Shown piece by piece: positions 36,002-44,627 of a DNA stretch of 64,000 nucleotides. The DNA lies in contig CAZFBA010000002.1 of assembly GCA_964517135.1 (NCBI GenBank), positions 124,001 to 188,000 of the forward strand, written 5' to 3'. The DNA comes from CAZFBA01 sp964517135 (GTDB lineage Bacteria > Cyanobacteriota > Vampirovibrionia > JBFMGH01). Both the position numbers and the translations under genes were made by a program. Each line of letters begins with the position of its first letter. Positions within the stretch are counted from its first letter, which is position 1. The notes beneath the pieces were generated by a model. The model saw only the letters and a program-made list of their open reading frames with translations, was not told the DNA's origin and searched no databases.

Positions 36002-36457
36002 CTATAAAAGAAGTGCTTTTGCAAAAATAGGGTTCTGCTTTGCCTGTGCAGATAAACATTTTTGTGCTTCTTTAATTATTTGTTTGCTTGTAATGCTTAT
36101 TGTTTCAGTAGCGTCTTTGATGTCATGAATACTGGATTTAACGGCATTCATGTTTTCTAATGTTATATTCATTTCTTCCAAACTTGTATTTAGCTTTTGT
36201 TGAAGTGTTGCAACGTTTGTTTCTCTTGCTAATTTGTGTGTTTGGCTGTCAACAGTTTCTAAGAAACTATTGTTTATATCTTGAGTAGTGTTAATACTGT
36301 TTATTATCAAGTTGTTATCTCTTTTTGATTCAATATATTCTCCTTTAAACATATATTTAAGCTTGGTTAAAGAAGTTTTATTTGATTTATGGTTGAGTTC
36401 TAGAAGTTTTTGCTGGCTATTTGGATTATTAATGTTGAATTTAACAATGATATTCAT
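36002..36457 (-). CDS. 151-aa flagellin-like protein lacking the central half
   Basis: Start ATG at 36457 chosen because it follows the same leader AAGGAGATCAC as the flagellins; a longer in-frame ATG has none. The N-terminus MNIIVKFNINNPNSQQKLLE is a decayed version of the flagellin start; the D1 helix, the QRIRELTVQ motif and the middle are gone. The C-terminal 75 residues align well: LQQKLNTSLEEMNITLENMN, SSIHDIKDATETISITSKQI and CLSAQAKQNPIFAKALLL. The reading frame is intact, which argues against a simple pseudogene. Confidence 0.7.
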   Translation of the reverse strand: MNIIVKFNINNPNSQQKLLELNHKSNKTSLTKLKYMFKGEYIESKRDNNLIINSINTTQDINNSFLETVDSQTHKLARETNVATLQQKLNTSLEEMNITLENMNAVKSSIHDIKDATETISITSKQIIKEAQKCLSAQAKQNPIFAKALLL

Positions 36458-36507
36458 AGTGATCTCCTTATCAATTACTTTTAACATCCGTGTTAATAAG
36501 TTATTTA

Positions 36508-37365
36508 TTACTGTAGTAGAGTTAGTGCAAGCATTGGAGTCTGGTTAGCCTGTGATAGTACGCCGAGGGCAGCCTGTTGTAGAATCTGGTTTTTAGTTAG
36601 TTCAGAGCTTTCACGGGCTATATCGAGATCCCGTATTCGTGATTCAGCGGCAGTTATGTTTTCCATAGCGATGGTTAAGCTTTCAATGGTGCTTTCCAGC
36701 CTGTTTTGAAGTGCTCCTATTTCACTTCTGGTGCTGCTGAGTGTGCCAATAGCACTATCTATTGTTGCAAGAAAGCCTCTGGCGTTCGTGCCGTCGCTAA
36801 AATAACCGCCTGCTGCAACAGTAATACTGCTTGTGACAAGTCCAAGGGCTGTGACTCTTGAATCTTGAAGTACTGATCCAATGACAAGAGCGTTTTCGCT
36901 GAAATCAGAGTTAGCTCCGATTTGAAGGGTTGCTTGAGATGCACTACCGTCAAGTAACACAATGGTATTGAATCTGAGTGTGGAAGCTATGCGACTTATA
37001 TCGTCACTTCTTTGACGTACTTCTCTAGCAATGGCTTCTCTTTCGTTAGTTGCGTTAGTGTCATTAGCAGCCTGCACAGTGAGTTCTCTAATACGCTGAA
37101 GGTTTTCAGCGATTACAGATAGACCTCCTTCAGCGACCTGAAGTATGTTTACGCCGTCCTGAGCATTAGCTACGGCTTGTTTGTTACCTCGAATTTGTGT
37201 TCTGAGGGTTTCAGAGATGCTTAATCCAGCAGCATCGTCAGCGGCTCTATTTATTCTCAGCCCTGATGATAGTTTTTCCAGGGACGAGTTTACTTTATTA
37301 CTATTCTGAAGTAAGTTTCGCTGGGCAACGAGTGATGCAACGTTTGTGTTGACTATTAAACCCAT
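36508..37365 (-). CDS. Flagellin 5
   Basis: 285 aa from ATG 37365, which has AAGGAGATCATT directly upstream; a longer in-frame start exists but would place the conserved MGLIVNTN at residue 15. Sister of flagellin 4, distinguished by LLQNSNKVNSSLEKLSSGLR, QIRG and C-terminal LGVLSQANQTPMLALTLLQ. Confidence 0.96.
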   Translation of the reverse strand: MGLIVNTNVASLVAQRNLLQNSNKVNSSLEKLSSGLRINRAADDAAGLSISETLRTQIRGNKQAVANAQDGVNILQVAEGGLSVIAENLQRIRELTVQAANDTNATNEREAIAREVRQRSDDISRIASTLRFNTIVLLDGSASQATLQIGANSDFSENALVIGSVLQDSRVTALGLVTSSITVAAGGYFSDGTNARGFLATIDSAIGTLSSTRSEIGALQNRLESTIESLTIAMENITAAESRIRDLDIARESSELTKNQILQQAALGVLSQANQTPMLALTLLQ

Positions 37366-37615
37366 AATGATCTCCTTATCCGTTTTAGTTACTTCCTTGT
37401 AACACATATAGTTGTTTTATGGGGTTTATTAAATCAGTATTTCAGTTATGACAGTACTTTTTCAGGTTGATCAGATTAAACACTTTTTATAGCTTACAGA
37501 TTTAATTTTTAAAGGTACACTGTTTCGTCTAATAAGCTCCTTTCGGTTTCTTTTTAGTATAAACTTTTGTAATTAAACTAATTCAGGTATAATACATCCA
37601 GTAACACTGGCAGAT

Positions 37616-37774
37616 CTAAGTGATATAGTGGTTCAGCTCATAGATTCTGTTTTTGACGTTGATATTTTTTGTTTTTATCAGGGTGATGATTTTTAACAGC
37701 TGGCTTGCAGTAACAGAAGTTTCTGTTTTGTCTTTTATATCAGCTTTATCAGGTTTAATGTTTCGTATGGACAT
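37616..37774 (-). CDS. 52-aa protein in the flagellin array
   Basis: Small ORF with a good site (CAGGAG, 8 nt before ATG): MSIRNIKPDKADIKDKTETS, VTASQLLKIITLIKTKNINV, ending ELNHYIT. Lys/Ile/Thr-rich, no membrane segment. Not recognisable as flagellin, although the size, orientation and RBS match the other small array genes. Confidence 0.45.
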   Translation of the reverse strand: MSIRNIKPDKADIKDKTETSVTASQLLKIITLIKTKNINVKNRIYELNHYIT

Positions 37775-37809
37775 TGATAACTCCTGTTTTTAGTTATTGT
37801 TTTGAGTGA

Positions 37810-38575
37810 TTAATTATCTTTTACAGTTATCAGGACTTTAGCAGGTGTGTTATATATTTTACAGTTGATTGTTTTAAAGAAAGGGAGAGGGATTAATACT
37901 TGTTTGAGAGCATTATATGGAGATTCTTTGATTGTTTTAAAGAAAGGGAGAGGGATTAATACTTGTTTGAGAGCATTATATGNNNNNNNNNNNNNNNNNN
38001 NNNNNNNNNNNNNNNNNNNNNNNNNNNNNNNNNNNNNNNNNNNNNNNNNNNNNNNNNNNNNNNNNNNNNNNNNNNNNNNNNNGAGATTCTTTGATTGTTT
38101 TAAAGAAAGGGAGAGGGATTAATACTATTTTACTGGTATTATACAGATGATTTACAATTATTTTTAAGAATAATAAGAGCGGAATGAAAAGCGTATAGAG
38201 TATTAAGCATAAGATGTAGTGTATTATTCCTGAATTGGAGTCTGTAGACATCTCTTTGACATTTGATTCAGTCTTGCAGTTATTCTTTTGTTTCTTGTTA
38301 ATTGTGGTGTTGTATCTATTCCAGCCTGTTTTTAAGTTTACAGGAGGAAGTTTAAAGCCTATATCAGGTTTGTTTAACTGTATGAGTTTTAATTTAAGTT
38401 TGCCATATTTAAGGTTTCTTGCAGCACTATGTTTGAAATATCTGCGTATTGTTATGATGCTCTGCATTATTCTGGCAGATTTCATACATTTCTTTTCTTC
38501 TGCAACCCTGAAGAGATAGGGATTGCCAGTTCTATTGTTTACTATTATTCTGTTGTTAGTTTTCCAGTGAAACAT
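37810..38575 (-). CDS. Putative membrane protein with 21-residue tandem repeats, broken by the assembly gap
   Basis: The minus-strand frame runs from ATG 38575 (or ATG 38485) to the gap and continues open on the other side to TAA at 37810. N-terminal ~105 residues are basic; one transmembrane helix follows (GIIHYILCLILYTLFIPLLL), then tandem 21-residue units containing VLIPLPFFKTIKES and PYNALKQ. The unit is 63 bp, a multiple of three, and the sequence on the two sides of the gap joins at a normal unit boundary. No clear RBS for the start. It may be non-coding; the coding reading rests on the open frame and repeat periodicity. Confidence 0.35.
37865..38128. repeat. 63-bp tandem repeat containing a 100-N assembly gap
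   Basis: Units begin at 37865 and 37928 (period 63 bp), and part of a further unit stands at 38083-38128. Copies are identical where visible. The N run at 37983-38082 starts exactly at a unit boundary (ATATG then GAGATT), so the assembler probably collapsed an unknown number of units. Confidence 0.9.
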
Positions 38576-38630
38576 AGTGCTATATATACCTTTGTTTATT
38601 TAAAGTTATCCTTTTTGAAAGGGTTATAAT

Positions 38631-39494
38631 CTATTGTAATAACTGTAGTGCCATAGTAGGAACCTGGTTAGCCTGTGATAATACGCTGAGAGCAGACTGT
38701 TGCAGTATTTGATTTCTTGTCAGAATGGCACTTTCAGATGCTATATCCAGGTCTCTGATTCTGGAATTGGTTGATTGCAGGTTTTCAACAGCGATAGATA
38801 AGCTTTCTATGGTGCTTTGCAGTCTGTTTTGAAGTGCCCCTATTTCGGATCTTCTTGTGAATACACTACCGAGTGCTGTATCTACCATATCAAGGAAGTT
38901 TCTTGCAGAAGTGTTACTTTCGTAAATACCTCCAGTATCAGCAGAGATAGAGATAGCTGTGCTTGTAATGCCCAGTGCAGAGGCTCTTGACCTTGCCAGA
39001 ACACTTCCGATATCAAGGGTGTTTTGATCAATATCAGAGTTGGCTCCGATTTGTAACAGATAGGTACTTTTGCTGCCGTCAAGGAGGTTGAGGTTATTGC
39101 TCCTTGTAGAATTAGCTATACGGTCGATATCATCGAGTCGTGATTGCACTTCGAGAACGATGGCTCTCCTTTCAGTTGATGAGTTAGTGTCGTTAGCAGC
39201 CTGTACAGTGAGCTCTCTTATCCTTTGAAGGTTTTCACCGATAACAGAGAGGGCCCCTTCAGCAATCTGTAATATGTTGACCCCGTCCTGTGCGTTAGCA
39301 ACTGCCTTCTGGTTGCCTTTGATCTGTGTTTTTAATGTTTCAGAAATGTTCAATCCTGCGGCGTCATCTGCGGCCCGGTTGATTCTGAGGCCTGACGATA
39401 ACTTTTCAAAAGATGAATGGACCGAACGAGAGTTGTTTAGCAGGTTTCGTTGTGCGATTAGTGATGGTACGTTTGTGTTTAATATTAATCCCAT
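38631..39494 (-). CDS. Flagellin 6
   Basis: 287 aa from ATG 39494 (AAAAAGGAGAGC upstream); an upstream in-frame extension runs into the neighbouring pseudogene and is rejected. Member of the recently amplified clade with NNSRSVHSSFEKLSSGLR and KTQIKGNQ. Variable cassette: ARSRASALGITSTAISISAD, GGIYESNTSARNFLDMVD. C-terminus SVLSQANQVPTMALQLLQ. Confidence 0.96.
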   Translation of the reverse strand: MGLILNTNVPSLIAQRNLLNNSRSVHSSFEKLSSGLRINRAADDAAGLNISETLKTQIKGNQKAVANAQDGVNILQIAEGALSVIGENLQRIRELTVQAANDTNSSTERRAIVLEVQSRLDDIDRIANSTRSNNLNLLDGSKSTYLLQIGANSDIDQNTLDIGSVLARSRASALGITSTAISISADTGGIYESNTSARNFLDMVDTALGSVFTRRSEIGALQNRLQSTIESLSIAVENLQSTNSRIRDLDIASESAILTRNQILQQSALSVLSQANQVPTMALQLLQ

Positions 39495-39526
39495 TAAGCT
39501 CTCCTTTTTAATTTGTATGTAATTAC

Positions 39527-39723
39527 TGTAATAACTGTAGTGCCATAGTAGAAACCTGGTTTGCCTGTGATAATACACTGAGTGCAGACTGTTGCAGTAT
39601 TTAGTTTTGAGTCAGGATGGCACTTTTGGTGTGATATCCAGGTCTATGTTTTGTGGTTATTTGAGGATAGATTTCTAACAGTTTTAGATGCTCTATTGAC
39701 AGTATTTTGCAGCCTATTTTCGA
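39527..39723 (-). pseudogene. Flagellin C-terminal pseudogene
   Basis: About 195 bp match the flagellin 3' end but with frame shifts and a stop. The frame reading ENRLQNTVNRAS...VRNLSSNN loses register before DLDI, then resumes as KSAILTQN, a TAA where Gln is expected, and ILQQSALSVLSQANQVSTMA, LQLLQ. It starts right after the flagellin 7 stop and ends in the leader of flagellin 6, as left behind by a recombination or deletion. Confidence 0.85.
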
Positions 39724-40584
39724 TTACTGTAGTAACTGTAGGGCCATAGTAGGAACCTGGTTAGCCTGTGATAATACGCTGAGAGCAGACTGTTGCAGTA
39801 TTTGATTTCGTGTCAGAATGGCACTTTCAGATGCTATATCCAGGTCTCTGATTCTTGAATTGGTTGATTGCAGGTTTTCAACAGCGATAGATAAACTTTC
39901 TATAGTACTTTGCAGCCTGTTTTGAAGAGCCCCTATTTGAGAACGTCTTGTGAAAACACTACCGAGTGCTGTATCAACCAGATCAAGGAAGTCTCTTGCA
40001 TTTGTGTTGCTTCCGTAGATGCCTCCAGCAGTGGCAGATACGATAGTACCATTTGTAATACCCAGTGCTGTGGCTCTTGAGTCAGCTAATACACTTCCAA
40101 TATCAAGGGTGTTTTGATCAATATCAGAGTTGGCTCCGATTTGTAACAGATAGGTACTTTTGCTGCCGTCAAGGAGGTTGAGGTTATTGCTCCTTGTAGA
40201 ATTAGCTATACGGTCGATATCATCGAGTCGTGATTGCACTTCGAGAACGATGGCTCTCCTTTCAGTTGATGAGTTAGTGTCGTTAGCAGCCTGTACAGTT
40301 AGTTCTCTTATCCTTTGCAGGTTATCTCCTATAACAGAGAGGGCCCCTTCAGCGATCTGTAAGATGTTGACCCCGTCCTGGGCGTTGGCGACTGCCTTCT
40401 GGTTGCCTTTGATCTGTGTTTTTAATGTTTCAGAAATGTTTAAGCCTGCTGCGTCATCTGCGGCCCGGTTGATTCTGAGGCCTGACGATAACTTTTCAAA
40501 AGATGAATGGACCGAACGAGAGTTGTTGAGCAGGTTTCGCTGTGCGATTAGCGATGGTACGTTTGTGTTAAGTATTAATCCCAT
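39724..40584 (-). CDS. Flagellin 7 (mosaic copy)
   Basis: 286 aa. Both flanks match flagellins 6 and 8 (RSVHSSFEKLSSG, KTQIKGNQ, VPTMALQLLQ), but the variable cassette (GITNGTIVSATAGGIYGS, NTNAR) matches flagellins 9-11, also at DNA level (39998-40060). This is direct evidence of exchange between copies. Unique change: GDNLQRIREL instead of GENLQRIREL. Confidence 0.96.
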   Translation of the reverse strand: MGLILNTNVPSLIAQRNLLNNSRSVHSSFEKLSSGLRINRAADDAAGLNISETLKTQIKGNQKAVANAQDGVNILQIAEGALSVIGDNLQRIRELTVQAANDTNSSTERRAIVLEVQSRLDDIDRIANSTRSNNLNLLDGSKSTYLLQIGANSDIDQNTLDIGSVLADSRATALGITNGTIVSATAGGIYGSNTNARDFLDLVDTALGSVFTRRSQIGALQNRLQSTIESLSIAVENLQSTNSRIRDLDIASESAILTRNQILQQSALSVLSQANQVPTMALQLLQ

Positions 40585-40624
40585 ATTGATCTCCTTATCT
40601 TATTTAATTGTTTCTTCCATGCTT

Positions 40625-41488
40625 TTACTGTAATAACTGTAGCGCCATAGTAGGAACCTGGTTAGCCTGTGATAATACGCTGAGAGCAGACTGTTGCAGT
40701 ATTTGATTTCGTGTCAGAATGGCACTTTCAGATGCTATATCCAGGTCTCTGATTCTTGAATTGGTTGATTGCAGGTTTTCAACAGCGATAGATAAACTTT
40801 CTATGGTACTTTGCAGCCTGTTTTGAAGTGCCCCTATTTCGGATCTTCTTGTGAAGACACTACCGAGTGCTGTATCTACCAGATCAAGGAAGTTTCTAGC
40901 AGAAGTGTTACTTTCGTAAATACCTCCAGTAGCTGCAGAGATAGAGACAGCAGTACTTGTGATACCAAGGACAGAAATTCTTGAATTTGCCAGAACGCTA
41001 CCGATATCAAGAGTGTTTTGATCAATATCAGAGTTGGCTCCGATTTGTAACAGATAGGTACTTTTGCTGCCGTCAAGGAGGTTGAGGTTATTGCTCCTTG
41101 TAGAATTAGCTATACGGTCGATATCATCGAGTCGTGATTGCACTTCGAGAACGATGGCTCTCCTTTCAGTGGATGAGTTAGTATCGTTAGCAGCCTGTAC
41201 AGTGAGTTCTCTTATCCTTTGAAGGTTTTCACCGATAACAGAGAGGGCCCCTTCCGCAATTTGCAATATGTTAACCCCGTCCTGTGCGTTGGCGACAGCC
41301 TTCTGGTTACCTTTGATTTGTGTTTTTAATGTTTCAGAAATGTTTAAGCCTGCGGCGTCATCTGCGGCCCGGTTGATTCTGAGGCCTGACGATAACTTCT
41401 CAAAAGATGAATGGACCGAACGAGAGTTGTTTAGCAGGTTTCGCTGTGCGATTAGTGATGGAACGTTTGTGTTAAGTATTAATCCCAT
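40625..41488 (-). CDS. Flagellin 8
   Basis: 287 aa, same flanks as flagellin 6. Variable cassette ANSRISVLGITSTAVSISAA, TGGIYESNTSAR. RBS AAGGAGATCT. Only 40 bp separate it from flagellin 7. Confidence 0.96.
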   Translation of the reverse strand: MGLILNTNVPSLIAQRNLLNNSRSVHSSFEKLSSGLRINRAADDAAGLNISETLKTQIKGNQKAVANAQDGVNILQIAEGALSVIGENLQRIRELTVQAANDTNSSTERRAIVLEVQSRLDDIDRIANSTRSNNLNLLDGSKSTYLLQIGANSDIDQNTLDIGSVLANSRISVLGITSTAVSISAATGGIYESNTSARNFLDLVDTALGSVFTRRSEIGALQNRLQSTIESLSIAVENLQSTNSRIRDLDIASESAILTRNQILQQSALSVLSQANQVPTMALQLLQ

Positions 41489-41530
41489 GTTTAGATCTCC
41501 TTATCTTATTTAATTGTTACTTCCATGTTT

Positions 41531-42391
41531 TTACTGTAATAACTGTAGTGCGAGTGTTGGACCCTGGTTAGCCTGCGATAATACACTTAGTGCAGATTGT
41601 TGCAGTATTTGATTTCGAGTTAGAATGGCACTTTCAGATGCTATATCCAGGTCTCTGATTCTTGAATTGGTTGATTGCAGGTTTTCAACAGCGATAGATA
41701 AACTTTCTATGGTACTTTGCAGCCTGTTTTGAAGTGCCCCTATTTCAGAACGTCTTGTGAAGAGATTTTCTAGGGCAGTATCAACCAGATCAAGGAAGTT
41801 TCTTGCATTTGTGTTGCTTCCGTAGATGCCTCCAGCAGTAGCAGATACGATAGTACCATTTGTAATGCCCAGTGCAGAGGCACTTGATCTTGCCAGAACA
41901 GTACCGATATCAAGAGTGTTCTGATCTGGATCAGAGTTGGCTCCGATTTGTAGTAAGTATGTTGTTTGACTGCCGTCAAGGAGGTTAAGGTTATTGCTCC
42001 TTGTAGATTCAGCAATACGGTCTATATCATCTAGTCGTGATTGAACTTCAAGTACTATTGCTCTTCTTTCAACGCTGGAGTTAGTGTCGTTAGCAGCCTG
42101 TACAGTGAGTTCTCTTATCCTTTGCAGGTTTTCACCTATAACTGAGAGGGCTCCTTCAGCGATCTGTAATATGTTAACCCCGTCCTGTGCGTTAGCAACT
42201 GCCTTCTGGTTGCCCCTGATCTGTGTTTTTAATGTTTCAGAAATGTTTAAGCCTGCTGCGTCATCTGCGGCCCGGTTGATTCTGAGGCCTGATGATAGTT
42301 TTTCGAAGGACGATTGAACGGCACGTGAATTGTTAAGTAAATTTCGTTGTGCAATGAGTGATGGAACGTTTGTGTTAAGTATTAATCCCAT
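41531..42391 (-). CDS. Flagellin 9
   Basis: 286 aa. With flagellins 10 and 11 it forms a near-identical triplet (NNSRAVQSSFEKLSSG, KTQIRGNQ, RIAESTRSNNLNLLDGSQTT, ALENLFTRR). The three proteins differ at only about three residues in total. C-terminus SQANQGPTLALQLLQ. Confidence 0.97.
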   Translation of the reverse strand: MGLILNTNVPSLIAQRNLLNNSRAVQSSFEKLSSGLRINRAADDAAGLNISETLKTQIRGNQKAVANAQDGVNILQIAEGALSVIGENLQRIRELTVQAANDTNSSVERRAIVLEVQSRLDDIDRIAESTRSNNLNLLDGSQTTYLLQIGANSDPDQNTLDIGTVLARSSASALGITNGTIVSATAGGIYGSNTNARNFLDLVDTALENLFTRRSEIGALQNRLQSTIESLSIAVENLQSTNSRIRDLDIASESAILTRNQILQQSALSVLSQANQGPTLALQLLQ

Positions 42392-42453
42392 TATTAGATC
42401 TCCTTATCTTTCCTTTTTTAACTTCCATGTTAAAGGTAAACATTGTTGCTTCT

Positions 42454-43314
42454 TTACTGAAGTAGCTGTAGTGCGAGTGTTGGACCCTGGTTAGCCTGTG
42501 ATAATACGCTGAGAGCAGATTGTTGCAGTATTTGATTTCGTGTCAATATGGCACTTTCAGATGCTATATCCAGGTCTCTGATTCTGGAGTTAGTTGATTG
42601 CAGGTTTTCAACTGCTATAGATAAACTTTCTATGGTACTTTGCAGCCTGTTTTGAAGTGCCCCTATTTCAGAACGTCTTGTGAAGAGATTTTCTAGGGCA
42701 GTATCAACCAGATCAAGGAAGTTTCTTGCATTTGTGTTGCTTCCGTAGATGCCTCCAGCAGTAGCAGATACGATAGTACCATTTGTAATGCCCAGTGCAG
42801 AGGCACTTGATCTTGCCAGAACAGTACCGATATCAAGAGTGTTCTGATCTGGATCAGAGTTGGCTCCGATTTGTAGTAAGTATGTTGTTTGACTGCCGTC
42901 AAGGAGGTTAAGGTTATTGCTTCTTGTAGATTCAGCAATACGGTCAATATCATTTAGTCGTGATTGAACTTCAAGTACTATTGCTCTTCTTTCAACGCTG
43001 GAGTTAGTATCGTTAGCAGCCTGTACAGTTAGTTCTCTTATTCTTTGCAGGTTTTCACCTATAACAGAGAGGGCTCCTTCAGCGATCTGTAAGATGTTGA
43101 CCCCGTCCTGGGCGTTAGCAACTGCCTTCTGGTTGCCCCTGATCTGTGTTTTTAATGTTTCAGAGATGTTTAAGCCTGCGGCGTCATCTGCGGCCCGGTT
43201 GATTCTGAGGCCTGATGATAGTTTTTCAAAGGACGACTGAACGGCATGTGAATTGTTAAGTAAATTTCGTTGTGCAATGAGTGATGGAACGTTTGTGTTA
43301 AGTATTAATCCCAT
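42454..43314 (-). CDS. Flagellin 10
   Basis: 286 aa. Differs from flagellin 9 by NNSHAVQSS (Arg to His) and QSRLNDIDRI (Asp to Asn). Its leader (including AAAGATAAGGAGATCT) is the same as that of flagellin 9 over at least 60 bp, showing that whole gene-plus-leader units were duplicated. Confidence 0.97.
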   Translation of the reverse strand: MGLILNTNVPSLIAQRNLLNNSHAVQSSFEKLSSGLRINRAADDAAGLNISETLKTQIRGNQKAVANAQDGVNILQIAEGALSVIGENLQRIRELTVQAANDTNSSVERRAIVLEVQSRLNDIDRIAESTRSNNLNLLDGSQTTYLLQIGANSDPDQNTLDIGTVLARSSASALGITNGTIVSATAGGIYGSNTNARNFLDLVDTALENLFTRRSEIGALQNRLQSTIESLSIAVENLQSTNSRIRDLDIASESAILTRNQILQQSALSVLSQANQGPTLALQLLQ

Positions 43315-43375
43315 TATTAGATCTCCTTATCTTTCCTTTTTTAACTTCCATGTTAAAGGTTAGTATAATTGTTTC

Positions 43376-44236
43376 TTACTGTAATAATTGTAGTGCGAGT
43401 GTTGGACCCTGGTTAGCCTGTGATAATACACTTAGTGCAGATTGTTGCAGTATTTGATTTCGTGTCAGAATGGCACTTTCAGATGCTATATCCAGGTCTC
43501 TGATTCTTGAATTGGTTGATTGCAGGTTTTCAACAGCGATAGATAAACTTTCTATGGTACTTTGCAGCCTGTTTTGAAGTGCCCCTATTTCAGAACGTCT
43601 TGTGAAGAGATTTTCTAGGGCAGTATCAACCAGATCAAGGAAGTTTCTTGCATTTGTGTTGCTTCCGTAGATGCCTCCAGCAGTAGCAGATACGATAGTA
43701 CCATTTGTAATGCCCAGTGCAGAGGCACTTGATCTTGCCAGAACAGTACCGATATCAAGAGTGTTCTGATCTGGATCAGAGTTGGCTCCGATTTGTAGTA
43801 AGTATGTTGTTTGACTGCCGTCAAGGAGGTTAAGGTTATTGCTCCTTGTAGATTCAGCAATACGGTCTATATCATCTAGTCGTGATTGAACTTCAAGTAC
43901 TATTGCTCTTCTTTCAACGCTGGAGTTAGTGTCGTTAGCAGCCTGTACAGTGAGTTCTCTTATCCTTTGCAGGTTTTCTCCTATAACAGAGAGGGCTCCT
44001 TCAGCGATCTGTAAGATGTTGACCCCGTCCTGTGCGTTAGCAACTGCCTTCTGGTTGCCTCTGATCTGTGTTTTTAATGTTTCAGAGATGTTTAAGCCTG
44101 CGGCATCATCTGCGGCCCGGTTGATTCTGAGGCCTGATGATAGTTTTTCAAAGGATGACTGAACGGCACGTGAATTGTTAAGTAAATTTCTCTGTGCAAC
44201 GAGTGATGGTACGTTTGTGTTAAGTATTAATCCCAT
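43376..44236 (-). CDS. Flagellin 11
   Basis: 286 aa. Differs from flagellin 9 by one residue (SLVAQRN for SLIAQRN). It has a different leader (AAGGAG then TTAAAC). First gene of the amplified block after the 391-bp spacer. Confidence 0.97.
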   Translation of the reverse strand: MGLILNTNVPSLVAQRNLLNNSRAVQSSFEKLSSGLRINRAADDAAGLNISETLKTQIRGNQKAVANAQDGVNILQIAEGALSVIGENLQRIRELTVQAANDTNSSVERRAIVLEVQSRLDDIDRIAESTRSNNLNLLDGSQTTYLLQIGANSDPDQNTLDIGTVLARSSASALGITNGTIVSATAGGIYGSNTNARNFLDLVDTALENLFTRRSEIGALQNRLQSTIESLSIAVENLQSTNSRIRDLDIASESAILTRNQILQQSALSVLSQANQGPTLALQLLQ

Positions 44237-44627
44237 GTTTAACTCCTTATATTTCTTTAAATTAAGTAAATTATAGTTTTATCGTTCTCTAAAACAGTTT
44301 TTATGTCTGTTATTACATTGTTTTGACTCCTTTGTGTCTTAATTTAAAATGATATGTGATTATTGCCGGGTTAATTTGGCTTCTGTTACCTTCTTTAATA
44401 GCGTATTAAAGCTTTTTAAATCTTAATTAATAAGTTTTTTGCTGAAAAATAGGTTCTTTTTAATACTAATTTCAATTAAATCATTTCTATTGGAACTCCT
44501 TTATTCTTTTATAATAGTGTTATACGTAATCATAATTTTGTTTAATGCTTTACTGGGTGGATTATGCTGTTTGTTTAGTTTTTTATCTCTTTAGTAAAAG
44601 GCTTTTAGTGTTAACTCTGTTTGTTTA
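44237..44627. other. 391-bp spacer with two RBS-start-stop modules
   Basis: No gene. In the direction of transcription it holds AAAGGAGT, 7 nt, ATG-TAA (start codon at 44318) and TAAAGGAGTT, 9 nt, ATG-ATT-TAA (start codon at 44484). GGAG is infrequent in such AT-rich sequence, so properly spaced pairs with immediate stops are notable. No sigma-28 promoter seen. Confidence 0.45.

Noticed and set aside
37847..38122. Plus-strand repeat protein across the gap
   Set aside because: Has no ribosome binding site and its frame does not continue on the far side of the gap; the minus frame does.
37865..38128. CRISPR array
   Set aside because: Units are contiguous 63-bp tandem copies with no unique spacers, and no cas genes are present.
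38631..39578. Longer flagellin 6 starting at 39578
   Set aside because: The extra N-terminus is read through the pseudogene region; the conserved MGLILNTN start at 39494 has its own ribosome binding site.
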